This document shows, piece after piece, positions 11,075 through 22,538 of a DNA stretch of 64,000 nucleotides; the first letter of the stretch is position 1, and each line of letters starts with the position of its first letter. The notes beneath the pieces were generated by a model. The model worked only from the letters and a program-made list of their open reading frames with translations, was not told the DNA's origin and did no database searches. Source of the DNA: Embiotoca jacksoni (taxonomy: Eukaryota > Chordata > Actinopteri > Embiotocidae); assembly GCA_022577435.1 (NCBI GenBank), contig JAKOON010000013.1, forward strand, positions 796,001 through 860,000, written 5' to 3'. A program made the translations under genes and the position numbers.

Positions 11075-11153
<79 letters not shown>
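11075..11153. repeat. (TG)39 microsatellite
   Basis: A 79-bp perfect TG array, complementary to the upstream CA array at 10899-10950. Confidence 0.97.
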
Positions 11154-11155
<2 letters not shown>

Positions 11156-14130
11156 GGTACATAATGTCGTGTTATCAATCACGTGCTGCACGGTTAAAAT
11201 AATCTATTAAGAGATGAACAACAGCTGCCGCAGGAGCAAACGTTTTAGGAAGAGATAGACCATCATTGTTTAAAATCATATTTGACAATTCAAAAACTGT
11301 CTTGTGTGAATTAAACTGCTTGCTTTACAACTTTAATGACGATTCGCAATGATTTCCAGAAAACTAGTAAAAAAAAAAAAAAAAAAAAAGGTCATTAATA
11401 ATGTAGTTTGTTCTCACAGGATTTAGAGAAAATGTTCTTTTTGCAGCACGTAATTACTGGGATTATTTTTTGACGATAAATACTATTAATAATTCAGGTT
11501 ATTGGATATCTGGTCAAGTCAAAGAGATTTGCTTTGTTTGCTGCAGATCCCTAAAATAAAAAAAATGCTGCGTGATTTTATTGGATCATCAGATGTCAAA
11601 TCAGGACCAAGAACGTTTCACACAATAAGAAGGGATTTCCTTTTTTTCTTTTCTTTTTGTATAAATGCTGTTGATCTGAACATGGCTTTCGTCTTTGGAT
11701 GTGTTATCCGAGCAGTTTGTTTGAAACGTGAGCACGTGTTTTTGTGCGTCCTCACATGAACAGAACTCCTGCGATGTCAGTGATACTACGACTGTCCTGC
11801 TTCATCGCCGAGCAAATCGGCGCTGAACTTTTTCCGCATGAAGAAACGTAAATCTCTTTTTTTTTTTTTGGTGTGCATTATGAAGATGCAATAAAATCAG
11901 ATTGTGGTGTACACTGTAGAATGACTCATGGCCCTCCTTTATTTTGTTTGCTGTGTGTATTGTGGAGCAGATCTGGAGCAGATTTGTTATTTTGCTCTGA
12001 GTGTTATAAGTCTTTGAAGTATTACTCTGAATATTGCCGGGTAGATCTGCGGGAAGTCGAAACTAATAATGGGTTGCGATGCGTTTGCTGCTCTTTGAGA
12101 TGGGAAAAAAAAAAAAAGTCGTCGTTGCATTATGTTGTTTTTTCATTTGCGCTGCCATCTTGATTCTTTGTGGCTGAACGCAGCGTAGTGGCTTTTAAGG
12201 ATTTCCTTTCAGATAGCTCAGAGGATCCGAACACGCACACACCGAAGAGACCGGGATAAAATGAGAACAAGTTTATTTACTCTACTGTTGCAGACGGGCG
12301 CTCTGACCTCTCTGTGGTTGGGGATTTAAATGTTTGTGTGTGTGAGGTGGGGATTTGCACGTGTATGACTGTGTGCATATGCAGCTGCACACATATTGCA
12401 ATATTTGTATGTATATTCCCCAGCGTGTGCGTGCGTGTGCATCGAGGAATAAACCTGCTTACGTCGGCACTCTCACCACTTTTCCCAACGGTGTTGATCG
12501 GCTCGTGATAAAAGAGGAAGACGGGAGGCGCCAGGGAGAGAACAAAGGACATTAACAGGGTTTGATCATACGCAGAACCTTTTCATGTCGTTCGCTAAGT
12601 TGCCTTTTTTTTTGGCGTAGAGGTCGACATTGGGCACGGAGCGAATGGGGCTGAAAACAAGGTGGAAACTCTTTCAGAAATCTTGATATTAAAGGTCCGT
12701 CGCAGTGTTGGGATACAAAACACGCAACTTGTGTGCATGTACGCGTGTCTGGACAGTAGTTTTAAGCCTTGATGGTGGAAGGTCGAGGTACCGTGTCCTC
12801 ACCAGCTGAGTAATACAAACTTGTGTGTGTGATGTCTGTCAGATAAGCAAGTTGTCGCCTGCTAAATGAAAAAGTCGGATACACTCCCTGCACACCAACG
12901 AGCCAATGATGTCGCTCCATCCCCTCCCCCCTGTTTTTTCGGTTGATTTCAAAGGATTGCAGCATCCGTTCGGCTTTTTTTTGGGGCCCTCCGGGTTTCG
13001 AACGAGACATCCGCATTATAAAACAGTGAGAGAGTTGAACTCTAGAAACAAGGCCGAGACTTCATCTTCATCACTGTTCAACGTTGCAACAGCTCAAGTT
13101 GATTTTAAATAACACTAAATTGTGGCCTTTCTTTCTTTCTTTCACCCTTTTCATCTGAATCAATCCTAATGAATACGCCGTCCACTTAGCAACAGATTAG
13201 AGACACGTAGAGATACGTAGGTACGCTTGTTTGATTTACTGTACCCATGCTCATGTTGATGGGCAGAAAATGGTACACTTAAAAACAGCTCTTAGCCTCC
13301 TCAGATCAGTTTTTGTGATCTGCTCCGGCTGTTGATGACTTCCTTACTGATAGCAGAGATAGATCAAAGCTTGTCCTGGTGTGCTCTCCGTGGGGTGCAG
13401 CTGTGTCAGCTGGAGAGCTGCTGGAGCTAGCATCAGCAGCACAGCTTCTAACGTTAGCGTCCTCGCCACTCTAGGCAGGTTCAAGTTCAGTGTGTTTAAT
13501 AAATGCAGATATCTTTTGGCCTGAGTTTCATATTTGTGCCGGTGGGATACTTGGAATACTTACTCGCGTATCTTTCCTGTGTTACGTGCACATCGTTATT
13601 GAATTTAAATTTTGGTCCACTGGAGGTGATGATTCAGCTTTGTTGGAACTTGCTTCACCACTGCAATACATTTAAATCAATTATTTGTCTGAAAGCCCAC
13701 CCACAGGAGAACCTCTGACCATTTTGGAGATTTGCAAATTGTTCAGTAGGTAGACTGAAGAGCTGAAGAGAAGATATTCAGATTTGGGGTGAAACTGCCA
13801 GTCTGCTATTTTTTTTCTTGAAATTCACATCTGTGATCGAATCGCATACACGACATCTGACACCCACATGAGGTGAATAAGGTCGACCATGTAAAGCAGC
13901 ACTGAGAGCTACGGTATAGCTTGCGAGCTGCATTTTACGCACATATGGGTATGGCTCAACTTTGTGTTGGCAGATGATAGCTTTCTCTCGCTTATTATTC
14001 CTCCCCTCCACTCTGTTTTGCAAAGAAGAGATGATGCAAACACACTTTCTAAAGTTTCTCGCTGCCTGATTCTTTTTCTCTTTTTTTTTGTTTTTCATTT
14101 TCTTGCTATATCTGGGTCTGTGTAACCAGG
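11154..14130. other. Non-coding, no gene recognised
   Basis: Contains a poly(A) run at about 11370-11389. A strong acceptor-like TTTGCTTTGTTTGCTGCAG ends near 11527 and is followed by an open frame, but no donor follows. The rest is unique DNA with short T-runs. Confidence 0.4.
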
Positions 14131-14167
14131 CCTGTCTGTCTGTCTGTCTGTCTGTCTGTGTGTGTCT

Positions 14168-14232
<65 letters not shown>
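14131..14232. repeat. Compound (CTGT)n-(GT)n microsatellite
   Basis: About seven CTGT units grade through GTGTCT interruptions into a roughly 60-bp GT array. Confidence 0.97.
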
Positions 14233-14234
<2 letters not shown>

Positions 14235-14331
14235 AGGCATGTGTGTCATGGCAGCCCAATAGATGTACGCCTACTCAGTGTTTAAATCTGTAATGATGAA
14301 AGTTGCATTAATTAATTCTTGTGGTCTTTAT

Positions 14332-14332
<1 letters not shown>

Positions 14333-14385
<53 letters not shown>
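14333..14385. repeat. (CA)26 microsatellite
   Basis: A 53-bp CA array, complementary in sense to the GT array ending 100 bp upstream. Confidence 0.97.
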
Positions 14386-14387
<2 letters not shown>

Positions 14388-15252
14388 AAAAATAAAGCCC
14401 ACAATCCTCTTTTAATCCGACCACCACCCTAATTCCTGATGTCGTCCTCACTGCCGCTGATCTGGAAAGCTGCAGATTGAATATATGTACAAACATACAC
14501 AAGTATTATCCAATTAAACCAAACAACATGATAAGAAACACCAGCACTTCATTCGTGTGGTTTACTTATGTTCAAATATACTACTGCATTTGAAAACATG
14601 GCTTTGAAAACAGTTGTAACTATTCCCGCTGCTTCTCTCTCTCTCTCTTGGTTGTCTATTTAAATAGTTTATTGGCATTTCAATACATATTTACAAGCTT
14701 CCTTTTATCAGTGGAGGCATACTGTCATGGCCCTGTTGTGAAAAGGTTTATTAAATCACTCCCTAGTGTTGATTACACTATCTGTTTTTGTCTTTTTGTT
14801 TTGTGAGGCAATGAAAAAAAAGTCCCATGGCTCTGATAGCTCACAGTAAATGTCAGCAATCAGTCACAGACGGGGCTGCATGTTCTGACTTGCCATTTTG
14901 GAGGGAAACTCTGATTATTCTGTTTTACAGTGTGAAATATACTTCAAAAATGTCTTGTTTTATGTGTTTGAAAATGTGTTTGAGTATTTTGTGTATTTGC
15001 GGTCATGATTTAGTCTGTTGGTGCATCTTTTTGTATGTGGTAGATTGTAGGTAGACAAAATCTGATCTGGTACACTCTATGTCGTTGCCTAGTAACTATG
15101 TGACTATAAGTAAGTACGTTATTTATCATGCACGTGATTCTTGGAAAAGTGGTCGGCACATCTGAAAAACCCTGTTTCATCCCAGTATTCCTAAAAATAA
15201 TGAAACAGGAAGTACTTTCCACATGACTGCTGAATTGATATATACTGTATAC

Positions 15253-15255
<3 letters not shown>

Positions 15256-15297
<42 letters not shown>

Positions 15298-15311
15298 TTA
15301 TTTATTTATAT
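15256..15311. repeat. (AT)n-(TTTA)n microsatellite
   Basis: About 36 bp of alternating AT runs into TTTA units. It precedes the pyrimidine tract and AG|GTAAGC junction at 15382. Confidence 0.95.
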
Positions 15312-15319
15312 CAACTAAT

Positions 15320-15390
15320 GTTGTCTTTTCTTCCTTTCCTTTGCTTTCCGGTCCTGCAAACACCTTGTGATCCACCGAGCAGGTAAGCGA
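15320..15390 (+). promoter_or_regulatory. Candidate recursive splice site (AG|GTAAGC)
   Basis: A pyrimidine-rich tract (TTGTCTTTTCTTCCTTTCC, about 15321-15339) is followed, with no intervening AG, by CCGAGCAG at 15375-15382 and immediately GTAAGC at 15383. Back-to-back acceptor and donor is the arrangement of recursive splice sites known from long vertebrate and Drosophila introns. The 40-nt gap between tract and AG is longer than usual. It could equally be a chance donor-like string. Confidence 0.25.
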
Positions 15391-15414
15391 TGATTTTATC
15401 TACCTACCTATCAG

Positions 15415-15581
15415 TCCATCCATCCACCCATCCATCCATCCATCCATCCATCCATCCATCCATCCATCCATCTTCCATCCATCCATCCATCCATCCATCC
15501 ATCCATCCATCCATCCATCCATCCATCCATCCATCTTCCATCCATCCATCCATCCATCTATCCATCCATCCACCCATCCAT
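15415..15581. repeat. (TCCA)n tetranucleotide array
   Basis: A roughly 167-bp TCCA/CATC array with two TCTTCCATCC interruptions near 15470 and 15535, which may mark internal duplication of a block of about 65 bp. Confidence 0.97.
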
Positions 15582-16733
15582 TAGGTCCAGTACATCTCTA
15601 CATGGTCATTGCCCACGGACACACTACCCTCCTGTGACTGAGCATAAATCTGTGTGCAGCGCTGTGTTCAGTCGGTGTGATAATGCACGGATGGTGTTGC
15701 TACTCTAGCGTGCAGGGACTCAGCGATATGCCAAGGCCTGTGTGTTTTATGCTCAACGCTGTCTAAATGGCCGGCAGCCGCCGCCTCGGAGGAGTCGGCC
15801 TCGCCTTGCCCTTGTTCCACTTTTCCCGGAATACAATCACAACTTTTGAAGCAGGAGGGAGAGAGGGACCGGGAGGTGGGGGTTGATGGAGAGATGCGGT
15901 GAGCGAGGGTGAAGGGGGGAAAGCGATTCCTTTTTCTTCGGAGAGACAAACAGAGCAGCAGGCCATCGCACGCCGCACCGGAAATTAATTATTTTGCATA
16001 TCCGCTCTGAGGACACGCATCAACATCCCAACTCGCAAAAATGTCACAGCAAGAGGTTAGAGCATGAGATCAGCAGAGCCGGAGCCCTTTCTGAAAGGTT
16101 AGAAGGCCTCCTCAAGGAGATTTCAGTCGGCTGTAATTTAGTATTCCTCACCTTGTCGACCGGAGAGCGGATGAGTGAATAGATGCAAAGAGTGAAGGAT
16201 AACAAGGAGGCAGAGACGGGCAGAGTCCCGGCAGGAGGGGCAGATGTGTGAAAATGGAGGGGTCAGGATGGAGACAGGGAACAGTAGGTAGCAGAGCAGG
16301 GTGTATGAGAAGACAGAAGGGAGAAACAGAAGAGAGAGGAGGACAAAAATAGTTCAGCGGGCAGAGGAACAGATGCAGAAATAGAGAGAGCGAAAGAGAA
16401 GGACTCGAGCGAAAAAGAGGGTCAGGAGGAGATGAGGCCTTCAAGGAATTGTTCAACATTTGGTATGTTTGTTTATTTACTTTTTTGTAAAGCCTCCGCA
16501 TCGGCTACACACATAACCAGGAGGCTTTATGTTTTCAGGTTGCCTGTCCATCCATCCAGCCGGCTGTCATATTCTTATAAACGTGATATCTCAGGAACGT
16601 CTTTCGGGGGAATTTCCTCAAACTCAGAACAAATGTCAAGGTCGAGATTTAATTTGCTGATAGTGTCCATTTTCTTTGCCAATGAGAGCTTCAGTGATGA
16701 TACTCCAGTCCTTTTTTTATTATTATTATTCAT
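15582..16733. other. Non-coding; purine-rich 16170-16430
   Basis: No gene recognised. The segment 16170-16430 is strongly purine-rich on the plus strand. On the minus strand a donor-like ACAAG|GTGAGG lies at about 16156-16147 after a long pyrimidine stretch, without a credible exon. Confidence 0.4.
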
Positions 16734-16895
16734 TTGAACTTGTAGGAGTCGACGTGCTTGACTTCCCCTCCCTGGATGACACCCAGGAGCGAGGGGCCTC
16801 CTCTTCCTTCGGTAGTCCACCTGAAGCTCTTTGGTTTTGCTAATATTTAGCTTCAGGTGATTGTCTTTGCACCTCCTGTAAAATGAGTCTGTAAG
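16734..16895 (-). pseudogene. LINE reverse-transcriptase fragment (degraded)
   Basis: Minus-strand translation gives CKDNHLKLNISKTKELQVDY followed by an RRKRRP-like basic segment. This matches the conserved block just after the YADD catalytic motif in non-LTR retrotransposon reverse transcriptases of the jockey/CR1/L2-like kind common in fish. After the basic segment the frame shifts; in the next frame VIQGGEVKHVDSYKF continues the same domain toward 16740. The catalytic block and all else are missing, so this is a dead fragment of about 160 bp. An ORF of 172 codons spans it only by chance. Confidence 0.75.
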
Positions 16896-17084
16896 TGACG
16901 ACAGCATGTTTTCAACTGGAATCATACATGCCAATATAAAACAATACACTTGATAGCTTTTATTAAATTCTTTCAAAGTCTTCTTCACATTGTATATTAT
17001 GAGTCTGGACAGACATTGGATGTCAACTGCAACTTGACTGGTTGGCAGAAACATACAAACGTGACGCAGTGATTCTAGTTTTGA
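16896..17084. other. Possible further LINE-flanking DNA
   Basis: The open frame continues on the minus strand, but I see no recognisable reverse-transcriptase motifs here. Confidence 0.3.
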
Positions 17085-17205
17085 GGATGACACGAGAGGA
17101 TTGATATCAATCTTGTGTTGACGGCTAAGTAGCTGGTTTCAGACTTGTTTAGCATAACTTAGCATAAAGACTCCAGGCAGAAAAATCACCGAGCCTGGAT
17201 ACCAT
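17085..17205 (+). repeat. Dispersed fish repeat fragment (TTAGCATAAAGACT type)
   Basis: Contains GATTGATATCAATCTTGTG, then TTTAGCATAACTTAGCATAA, AAGACTCCAGGCAG and GAGCCTGG. This is the order found in a ubiquitous teleost dispersed repeat (recognised from general knowledge). It is in the opposite orientation to the 8.3-kb fragment and diverged. Confidence 0.5.
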
Positions 17206-17624
17206 CGGCTCTCGGGGTTATTTATTAGACACTGCATGGTTTATCTTGCGTGGACAAATTTAAAAACAGTATGTGTTTACATGCAGGAACTATTTCTGCA
17301 GTTTCCTGCATCTTTGTTATCACAGTAAGATTTCCTGCTTTAAGTACATCATGCCTAGAAAAAGACATAAACCAAAACCTCTTGTCAGCCACTGTATCTA
17401 GCAGCTTACATTTTGCCCCGAGGCCAAATGGGTCCAGTCAACCCTTAAATCGCATACAGGACTGTTGGATTTATGTTTCTGCAGCTTTGTAAAAAAAGTG
17501 TTTTTCTTACTTTGCAACTTCAAACACAGACAGACAGGTTACCGGTCTTGCTTGCGACCAGCCAGTCCAACTCCTCATCAGTCCGGCTTTCTTCTTAATA
17601 CACATAAGATTGATAAATAGGAAA

Positions 17625-17740
17625 TGGTGCACTTATATGGTGCCTTTTTACCTCAGTGTCTTTACAAAGCCTCACATTTTGTTGCCACCTATTTGCACTG
17701 CGAAGGCAAGCTGCCATGCAACACACATCTATACATGCAC
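17625..17740 (-). repeat. Probable LINE/SINE 3'-end fragment
   Basis: On the plus strand it reads GTGCACTTATATGGTGCC, CAGTGTCTTTACAAAGCC, then CACCTATTTGCACTGCGA. This resembles the complement of fish retroposon tails whose 3' ends read TAAAGCGCT...TATATAAG. It is degraded, and the orientation is inferred from that resemblance. Confidence 0.4.
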
Positions 17741-19762
17741 ACTCACAACCTCTCTAACCCTCCATATCTCCTTCTGCTTCCTGACTTCCTCGTCTTTTTC
17801 TTTGTGCTCTTCTGGCAGGCGGGGGTGTGGGGTGTGGGGCAGGGTGGGGTGGGGTGGTTGACACATGAAAGGACTTCTCTGCATCTTTGCAGAGCTTCTT
17901 TTTTTTTTTTTCATCCATAATTGATTTGTGTCACATAATGAGGGAGATATAAGGCGGAAAAGAGTCAGCGTCCAAGTCAGCCGGTCCGATATGGTTTCAA
18001 AATAGCTGCGAGGGGCAAACTTTGGAGAGGATCCTTCCCCCCGCAGGATCCCTCGCTGGATTTTGTGGAGGGAGCAAGGGGAGAGAGAAAAAAGACAGAA
18101 AAGAACAGAGAAATCAGCATAGCAGACCTAATGCACAGAGGTGTTAGTGACAGGCTTGAAAGAGATCTGTCCTTTTCTGGGGACTGAGGGTCTGTGTCAT
18201 GGTCGTCTCGCCTCTGGGGAGGTAATCTGCAGGGGTTGCACAGTGAGGGGCATATCCTTCTTTTTTAGCTGGAGAAAGTTTAATCTGTGCAAACTGGGCC
18301 ACGAGCTGCCGGTTTGAAGCCACACCTGCTGCTCAGCTTTTATGACACAGTACCTGTGATGTCGTTGTAACATGTCTCTTGATGTTAAGGAAATTCTCCA
18401 GGCAAATTTGACGGTATGAAAAACTCAGATTGTGACACAGTGAGCTCCAGAAGAAATTTAGAACGGTCTTCTAATGTCAAACTCAAAAGTACTCATGTTG
18501 AGCTGGAGCAGGGTTTAGTTTTCACATCCCGGCATGCCTCGACTTGGTTTAAGTTTATTTAGGGAAGGGATCATGGACAGAATACATTAATGTTTGAGAT
18601 GCTCTGTAGTAAAGTAAGAGAAAATAATATTACATTCTACAACAATACAAGAGATTTACAGGTAAACATAAAAAAATAATCTGTGATACAACTGAATTTA
18701 ATTTGATTCAAAAGTTAAATGGTTTTATTTTTAGAAGTCTGGGTTATGTATATATATATGTTTGCTGTATTTTAGTTTCTATATGTTGATCTGAAGCAGG
18801 TTTTAATTACATCTTGACATCTAACAGTTTTCAAGCAGCAAGCCAAGCTTTAAGTTTAATGTCAAGATATATCTCTGAGCCACACATCACCACAAACTTG
18901 CTTCGTGGGATTAGTTGAAGCATGAAAGATTGAGGGAAAAGGGTAGAAAGAAGCAAAGAAATTTGGAAAAGAGAGAAGGAGAAAAATCTAAAATTTGGGG
19001 AAAAGTTGACTCGTAACATTCTGAATGTTTCAGTTATTGTTGTAAAGTTTTGATTTGCTGCTTCAGTCTCGTAAAAGTTGAGTTAATTGTAAAATCCATT
19101 GTGTTCCTGCTTTTACTCGTGTAAAATTTAAAAAAGACTATGAAATGTGAAGTAAAGTTGAAGCCTGGCTTGTTAAAAAAATAAAATAAATAAGTCTCTT
19201 CCTAGTTTGTTGAGGAATGACTGATGAAGAGCTCGTAATTAGATCATCACAAAAAAAAGAAAAGAAAAAAAAAAAGGTCTGGACTCGGCAGAGAACAACA
19301 AATAAATAAACAGCGTCTCTGAACTCGCCAGATAAACGGCCTGTGAAGCAGACAGAAGGAGAACATGCATGAAAATTCAATGATTTGTCTGGCTGACATA
19401 GGAACTCTCTCGGTGGTCTCTGAATGTTTTGTTTATTTGTTGGTTGATCCTTATGAAAGGCAAATAGGCAGAGAGCTTAGAGAGGACTTTTCCCTGCAGC
19501 CGTGAGACGGATCACTCTGGTCTGACCGACGGACTGATGCCGGACCGGAATCTTTACGTTGTCCTGACCCTCCTTCTTCAGGTCTTTCTTTATGTACACA
19601 AGGAGTGGACGAAGTATTTAGTATTTTGAGTGTCTTAGTTTTTGAGATGCTTCGGGGTCTAGTTCTGCTGCCGCAGTCTCCCGGTGTGTCTAAACCTTGT
19701 TGAAGCAAGTGGTCTTCTATCAGCTCGAATTATGTGATGATCATTTATAAAAAATACGACAC
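17741..19762. other. Non-coding, no gene recognised
   Basis: Contains a G-rich GGGGTGTGGGGTGTGGGG segment near 17820-17855, a T-run at 17888, and AT-rich DNA at 18600-19260. I see no exon or repeat family. Confidence 0.4.
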
Positions 19763-19860
19763 TTAGGCCCAATCCTAGTTCCCCCTCTCGGCCCTACCCC
19801 TCTGTTTAGGTGTTAGGTGAGGGTGTCCCGTTTCTTTGTGGGAAATCAGAGTGGTAGAAG
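19763..19860 (+). repeat. Possible DNA-transposon-like dispersed repeat fragment
   Basis: The block TAGGCCCAATCCTAGTTCCC, GGCCCTACCCCTCTG, then GGTGAGGGTGTCCCGTTTC resembles a common fish repeat with CCC-rich ends and GTGTCCC motifs. A second GTGTCCCAATT lies at 20132-20142, so the element may extend to about 20.25 kb. Identification is from memory and tentative. Confidence 0.35.
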
Positions 19861-20161
19861 AATGCTTTGCAAACAAAAGCAACATAACATGAAAAAATGG
19901 TCCATAAATTAAATTAACATTGAATTGTAAATTGCTAGCTTTAGGACAGTAAAGCTATTTCTGGTTCAAACAGATTAAGTAAAGTCTTGTTTCTGAGCAC
20001 TCACAGCTGATTCTCTGAGATGCATTAATTTGTCATCATACTGTATATTTCCATAAATTTAAGAATCAAATTACTGAGACTAACAAACTTATGAATAATT
20101 AACTTAGGATGAATTGCTGCTCAACGAGTGGTGTCCCAATTGCCTGACTCTAAGATTTGAA

Positions 20162-20236
20162 GCCCCGCCCCTTCCAGCACCGCTCATGAAGGGCCACGAA
20201 CCCAGCAGAGAGCGATCCTTAAGGAGGGGGCGGGGC
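20162..20236. repeat. GC-rich imperfect inverted repeat
   Basis: GCCCCGCCCCTTCC at 20162-20175 pairs with GGAGGGGGCGGGGC at 20223-20236 (13 of 14 positions), with a 47-nt loop. Both arms also contain GC-box (Sp1-like) cores. They could be the sub-terminal arms of the repeat noted at 19763. Confidence 0.55.
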
Positions 20237-20494
20237 CACGGGATGGGAAATGGTCCTCAGAGGAGCCGAAGCTAGACGTTTTGACCATTTTTTTCCCCAT
20301 TAGCTTTACATTCTAATTTCCCAGTTGACATGCGTCCTTCGTCCAAATTATAAATATCTCAAAAACAGAAGCAACAGCAATAAATCACCGTCGAGGAAGA
20401 CAAGTTGTCCCCCAATCATCTCGTTTAAACCCAGGCGGGAAGTGGCCGCTAACACTTGGCCCAGTTCAAAAGCACCTATAGGCACCCACCAAAT

Positions 20495-20514
20495 CACACA
20501 CACACACGCACACG

Positions 20515-20553
<39 letters not shown>

Positions 20554-20557
20554 AGAG
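20495..20557. repeat. (CA)n-(GA)n microsatellite
   Basis: CA array with CGCA interruptions ending in GAGAGAGA. Confidence 0.95.
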
Positions 20558-20827
20558 ACGTGCGTGCCCAACAAACACAGTGTTACTCCCCCACAGCTGC
20601 AGCGCTGCTGTTTCGCCCTCTTGCGTTTTTGTTTATGAGAAATGTACAATCAGCCTGCAGATCAATCTGTGGACGATTCCACGTCGGATTCCCTGTTTGC
20701 GACGCCGCTCGCCGCCGCCGGCCATGTTCCCAACATGTGCTGCGCTCCTGCATCCGCAGCAGCGTTACAGCCACTTAGGAGGAGATGCAACTTCGCCTAC
20801 ACACGTTATATAACAAACGGCATTAAC

Positions 20828-20830
20828 TCT

Positions 20831-20892
<62 letters not shown>
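20828..20892. repeat. (CT)n microsatellite followed by poly(A)
   Basis: About 60 bp of CT dinucleotides. The run ends in TGATTTCGCAG, an acceptor-like string created by the repeat, and a poly(A) run follows at about 20909-20927. Confidence 0.95.
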
Positions 20893-20895
<3 letters not shown>

Positions 20896-21227
20896 TTCGC
20901 AGGAAGGAAAAAAAAAAAAAAAAAAAACTCGGGATGTTGTGACCTTGATTTTTTTCTTTTGTAAAACAAGGCTGTGCATGCATTTAGAGATCAAGGCCGC
21001 AGCTTCGCTCAAATGCATCTCGCAGCGCGGAGGTCTTAAATCTCCATTCGCTTTAAGTTTTGCAGCAGAGGCAGACCATAATATCCAGTAAAACTTCACT
21101 CTGGAGATGCAGAAAAACGCAGAGCTCCAACTGACAGCTCTTGCTCGCCGGCTTCATGTTTGTCTTCCGGTGTCACGGAGAACATGAATTCTTACGTCTT
21201 GTTTCTGCCAGCTGCAGCTAATACACT

Positions 21228-21231
<4 letters not shown>

Positions 21232-21300
<69 letters not shown>
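21232..21300. repeat. (GT)n-(GA)n microsatellite
   Basis: A roughly 62-bp GT array ending in GAGAGAG. Confidence 0.96.
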
Positions 21301-21463
21301 TTTTGAACTTTGTGGAGAAAAAAACAAAGATTTCTGTTCTCATGACTGATTTCCAAGAGCCGTTATCCGTCTCTGAAAGTTCATGACATCTAAATATGAA
21401 TACTTTGTAAATGCTCCTCTGCCCTCCGTCTCAAACCCTCCTTTATCTTTTATTCATCCGATT

Positions 21464-21464
<1 letters not shown>

Positions 21465-21506
<42 letters not shown>
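21465..21506. repeat. (CA)21 microsatellite
   Basis: A 42-bp CA array. Confidence 0.96.
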
Positions 21507-21508
<2 letters not shown>

Positions 21509-22244
21509 ACACACTGGCTTCAACACTTTTGCGCAATCCATTATCGACGTTTTTTTTTGTATCCATACATCAGTGGGAGATAATAAGCAGCAGCAGCATC
21601 GGCGTGCTCTTCTTCCTGTGACCTGATGCTGATTCTAAATCCATTGATTAAGTCTGCTGCTAGTGTTGCACACATGAAAGGATCGAGTGACACGGCGGTC
21701 AATCTCGGACTGGATACGCAGGCAGGAAGCGGGTTTGCCCATCTAATGAAATGAAGAGGGAGAGACGAGTGTTCTTTCTAATGCTTCCCACTGGAAACAA
21801 AAACGCGCTGAAGTTAAAATAAGGAACGATGTTTCTTCCACCAGAGCATTGCATCTTTTTTTAGAGAGGCTGATGCTTTTTTTTTTTTCACTGAAAGAAG
21901 TCTGACATCTAATACCTGTTTTTACTTTTTGGAACTTTTCCTTATCTGAGTCCCAGAGGTACATAGATGATGCCCCCCCCCCCCCGTAGAGCAGATAGGC
22001 AAAACAAGAACGTTAAAAGGATGTTTGCTGTTATGAAGAATAAATACGTAGATTGTGGTTAACCTTGAAACTGGTGCAGCTGTGTTGACAGTCTTGCAAA
22101 CGGTCATCTGAGAAGTTACGACGTCCCGCAGTAAGAAGAAGCTTTTATTCAACGTCTCGTTTCTAATGTGTTCTTCATCTAGTTTCTCTGAACAGAACAA
22201 GTTTTGCTACTCTAAAAAAATGGAAATTGGAAATTTAATGGATC
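21507..22244. other. Non-coding; C13 run near 21972
   Basis: No gene recognised. The only notable item is a run of about 13 C at 21972-21984. Confidence 0.4.
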
Positions 22245-22352
22245 ATGCAAGAAAACAAACTTTTTTCTTTTTTTTTTACAGTTTTCTGGAGATGAGAGCA
22301 CACACAAAAACTGAAAACTGTTAAAAAAAAAAAAGAGTTTGTTTTCTTGCAT
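22245..22352. repeat. Long near-perfect inverted repeat (hairpin)
   Basis: The left arm 22245-22286 begins ATGCAAGAAAACAAAC and ends TTACAGTTTTC. The right arm 22313-22352 is its complement, beginning GAAAACTGTTAA and ending GTTTGTTTTCTTGCAT. The only differences are length and one C/G position inside the T/A homopolymer in the middle of the stem. The loop is 26 nt. A roughly 40-bp stem in both strands results. No target-site duplication is obvious, so it may be a fold-back element, a palindromic duplication or a hairpin RNA source. Confidence 0.85.
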
Positions 22353-22518
22353 TTGCAAAGAAAACTTAAGATTGTGTAGTTCAGAGAAAACGTGTAAGAT
22401 TCCCTTCTTCTACCAACAGGTAGATAAAAGTCCTGCACATCCTGTCAGAGATTCAATATCTTCAAAAAAAAATATCATATTTTAGATTGCAACACTTAAT
22501 TATGGCTTAAAAAGCATC

Positions 22519-22538
22519 ATATATATATATATATATAT
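22519..22538. repeat. (AT)10 microsatellite
   Basis: Short perfect AT array. Confidence 0.9.

Noticed and set aside
11527..11640. Strong acceptor TTTGCTTTGTTTGCTGCAG followed by the frame IPKIKKMLRDFIGSS
   Set aside because: No donor site follows, and no protein family is recognised.
15415..15581. CRISPR-like regular repeats
   Set aside because: The units are 4 bp with no spacers; this is a microsatellite in a eukaryotic sequence.
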